A stretch of 64,000 bases of DNA from Rallus limicola (Eukaryota > Chordata > Aves > Gruiformes > Rallidae). Positions 62,101 to 64,000 of the stretch are shown here, piece by piece (position 1 is the stretch's first letter; the number at the start of each line of letters is the position of its first letter). Under the pieces are notes generated by a model. It ran no database searches, was not told the origin of the DNA, and saw only the letters and a list, made by a program, of their open reading frames with translations. The position numbers and the translations under genes are program-made. The stretch spans positions 17,228,146 to 17,292,145 of the forward strand of contig JAKCOZ010000001.1 in NCBI GenBank assembly GCA_022605955.1, written 5' to 3'.

Positions 62101-64000
62101 TGGGCTTACGGAGAAGCTGTCAGGTAAAATTTGGGGACGTGTAGATCTGGTAGGGTCTGACTGCCTTAGGAGGTGATGTGGACAGAGAATCCCGCTGTGG
62201 CTGATGGACTGGGATGTGTTTAAAAATTAAGTATCTCAGAAAACTAAGGGAAGATAACTGCAGCCAAAGAAATTTCACATGGGTTGAAAACTGGAGGAAG
62301 GGGATGAATTATCAACAATACCGCAGGGGAGAAGGAGTCTCCCTGTTTATTCCTGAACCACAGCGAGACACGGTGTGTACTTACCTGTGCTGACTAGGAG
62401 CCCTGCTGAGCTTGATGATACCCCACTGTCCCAGGCTAGGCTGTGCTGGGCTGGGTTGCGCTGGGCTGGGTGGCTCGGAGGAAGCGCACATGGAATTTAT
62501 CTGTGCTGCAGTGAAACATGGTTACCAGCTGCATGCTGCAGCAGGGGCTTGTTCCTGAGTCGGGGAGCCCGCGCCTCTCAGCCAGCCTAGGAGTGCTGAG
62601 GCACAAGGGGCAAGTTTCTTTCAGCCTATTATTTTCTGTAGGTTTTTTGATTGTTTATGACTGTTTTGGAGCTGACACCCAAGCTGGTGTTTACTCACAG
62701 CACAGAGCTGGTAGCACATGGTGGTCTTCTTAAACCCAAACTACAGCTTGACAACAGTTTCATATTAAATGCATAACTTCACTATAACCCTAAAGCAGCT
62801 GCCCCACAGAAGTGGAGGAGCTGAAAACTGCTTTAATGGCAGTTTTAGGTGGAGGCTGCAGAGACCTTGGTGGGTGCCAGGGAAGAAGAGGGCTGTGCAG
62901 AGGCAGGGCAGCAAGCCCTCAGCGTGTAGGCTCATGCTCCCGGAGGCTCTGGAGCCTTCAACAAGGTTTTGGCAGTGGATTTCATGAGTATGTGCATGTT
63001 TACGATCTGAACCTCTGGCTCTAGTTTCTCCTCCCTTCCCTTCCCCTCCTCACAGCCCCCAAGGGAAAGTTCCTGCTGCAGGAAAAGGAAGGAAAAGAAA
63101 ACCCACAGAAATGGAGGGATGAGGGATGAGGGGGGGCTGCAACCTCCAAGGGGTTGTCCTGCTGGAGGGATGTTGGTGAGGGAGCTGCAGTGGGGGTGGA
63201 CACCCGCTCCCTCACACACCTCTGCCATGCATCCATACTTGGGTTCCCACCAGCCCATGCCAGTGGGGAGCTGCAGAGGAGGGTGCAAATCGAGAACAAG
63301 CCCCCAAGTCCCCAGAGACCTTCTAACAGCAGGACCCCAGGAGTAGCCTTGCAACCCAGCATCTGGCACCATGCATTGGGGGAAAGAGGGGGGGGCGAGG
63401 CAGAGCATCCCCCTCCAGGTGGGACAGGCAACTGGAGATGGAGGCCCTGGCAGAGGCATGGGAGAGGGGCACACAGCCTGTGTGTATGAAGCAGCCCCCT
63501 TGAAGGAGTAGCAAAAATCAGGGCCGAGGCTTTCTCAAATCTTTGCGTGCCTGAGGGCATGCACACGTGTACAGATAAGCCTATATATGGGTGCAAACAG
63601 ATCAAATGCATGGCAGTCTGCGTGAGGTGGAATGTGGATGCTATCCAGGGTAACGCCCTTCACGTGAAGATCGTAATTAACCTCTAAATACACACTGCAA
63701 GCTGAGGAAACTCAGCACTGAGGTCAAACACAAGGTGTCTTTGGTAAGTGTGCGAGAGTGAGAGCTACAGAGCTGAGCCACCCACACAGGCTGAAGGCTG
63801 TGGAATGGGGACCGAGGACAGGAGAAGACACTGTCTAAAAATCAACATAGGTGAGTCCGGGAGGTAAAACTGAAGTCACTCCTCCAGGATAACAGGCTAT
63901 AGCCTCCTGCTGCAATTACATTTATTTAATGCCCTACCTGTCCCTTACCACTGCTGACGAACACACGCGGATTGCTTCCAGCTTTTCCCTCTGCCCTAAA
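56136..64000. other. Intergenic DNA downstream of MYH9
   Basis: 7.9 kb, GC-richer than the introns. Many overlapping open frames occur on both strands (up to about 230 codons near 61.1-61.8 kb), but none resembles a known protein, carries splice-linked partners or shows coding-like composition, so they look like chance frames in GC-rich DNA. AT-rich islands at 57.66-57.72, 59.02-59.10 and 63.9 kb could be conserved non-coding elements. A/C-rich low-complexity sequence lies at 58420-58465 and a 15-bp tandem pair at 61716-61745. Confidence 0.7.

Overview
This is vertebrate, almost certainly bird, genomic DNA. It is dominated by one large split gene on the + strand: MYH9, the heavy chain of non-muscle myosin II-A. 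I place it in birds for three reasons: the encoded protein reads like avian MYH9, a 5'-truncated CR1 retroposon with the avian 3' end lies in intron 9, and two solo endogenous-retrovirus LTRs of types familiar from bird genomes lie in introns 3 and 32. I cannot assign a species.

Layout. 1-5165 is the 3' part of intron 2; the untranslated exon 1 and the start-codon exon 2 lie upstream, outside the window. Exons 3 to 41 (39 coding exons) run from 5166 to 54742, each with a readable acceptor and donor and with matching phases. Spliced together they give 5550 nt, which is 1849 codons plus a stop. Adding the 111 residues that exon 2 encodes in vertebrate MYH9 gives 1960 residues. On that numbering the P-loop, R702, R705, R1165, D1424, E1841, R1933 and S1943 all fall at the positions known from human MYH9, so gene identity and exon boundaries are secure. 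The motor domain is spread over long introns (5-38 kb), the two IQ motifs are at 38-39 kb, the coiled-coil rod occupies compact exons at 40-54.4 kb, and the last exon holds the non-helical tail and a 3'UTR of about 1.4 kb with several poly(A) signals, the last at 56113. From about 56.14 kb to 64 kb the DNA is GC-richer and intergenic, with no supported gene.

The gene works alone here: there is no operon-like context and no second gene. The most interesting sequence-level points are a textbook U12-type (minor spliceosome) intron 7, a 24-nt in-frame candidate microexon or recursive-splice motif in intron 25, a CR1 insertion ending about 50 bp from the exon 10 acceptor, a nearly perfect 20-bp-stem hairpin in intron 18 and another of 13 bp in intron 4, a weak exon 24 donor, and a pair of identical CArG boxes near AP-1-type sites in intron 3. 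I found no novel multi-gene system.
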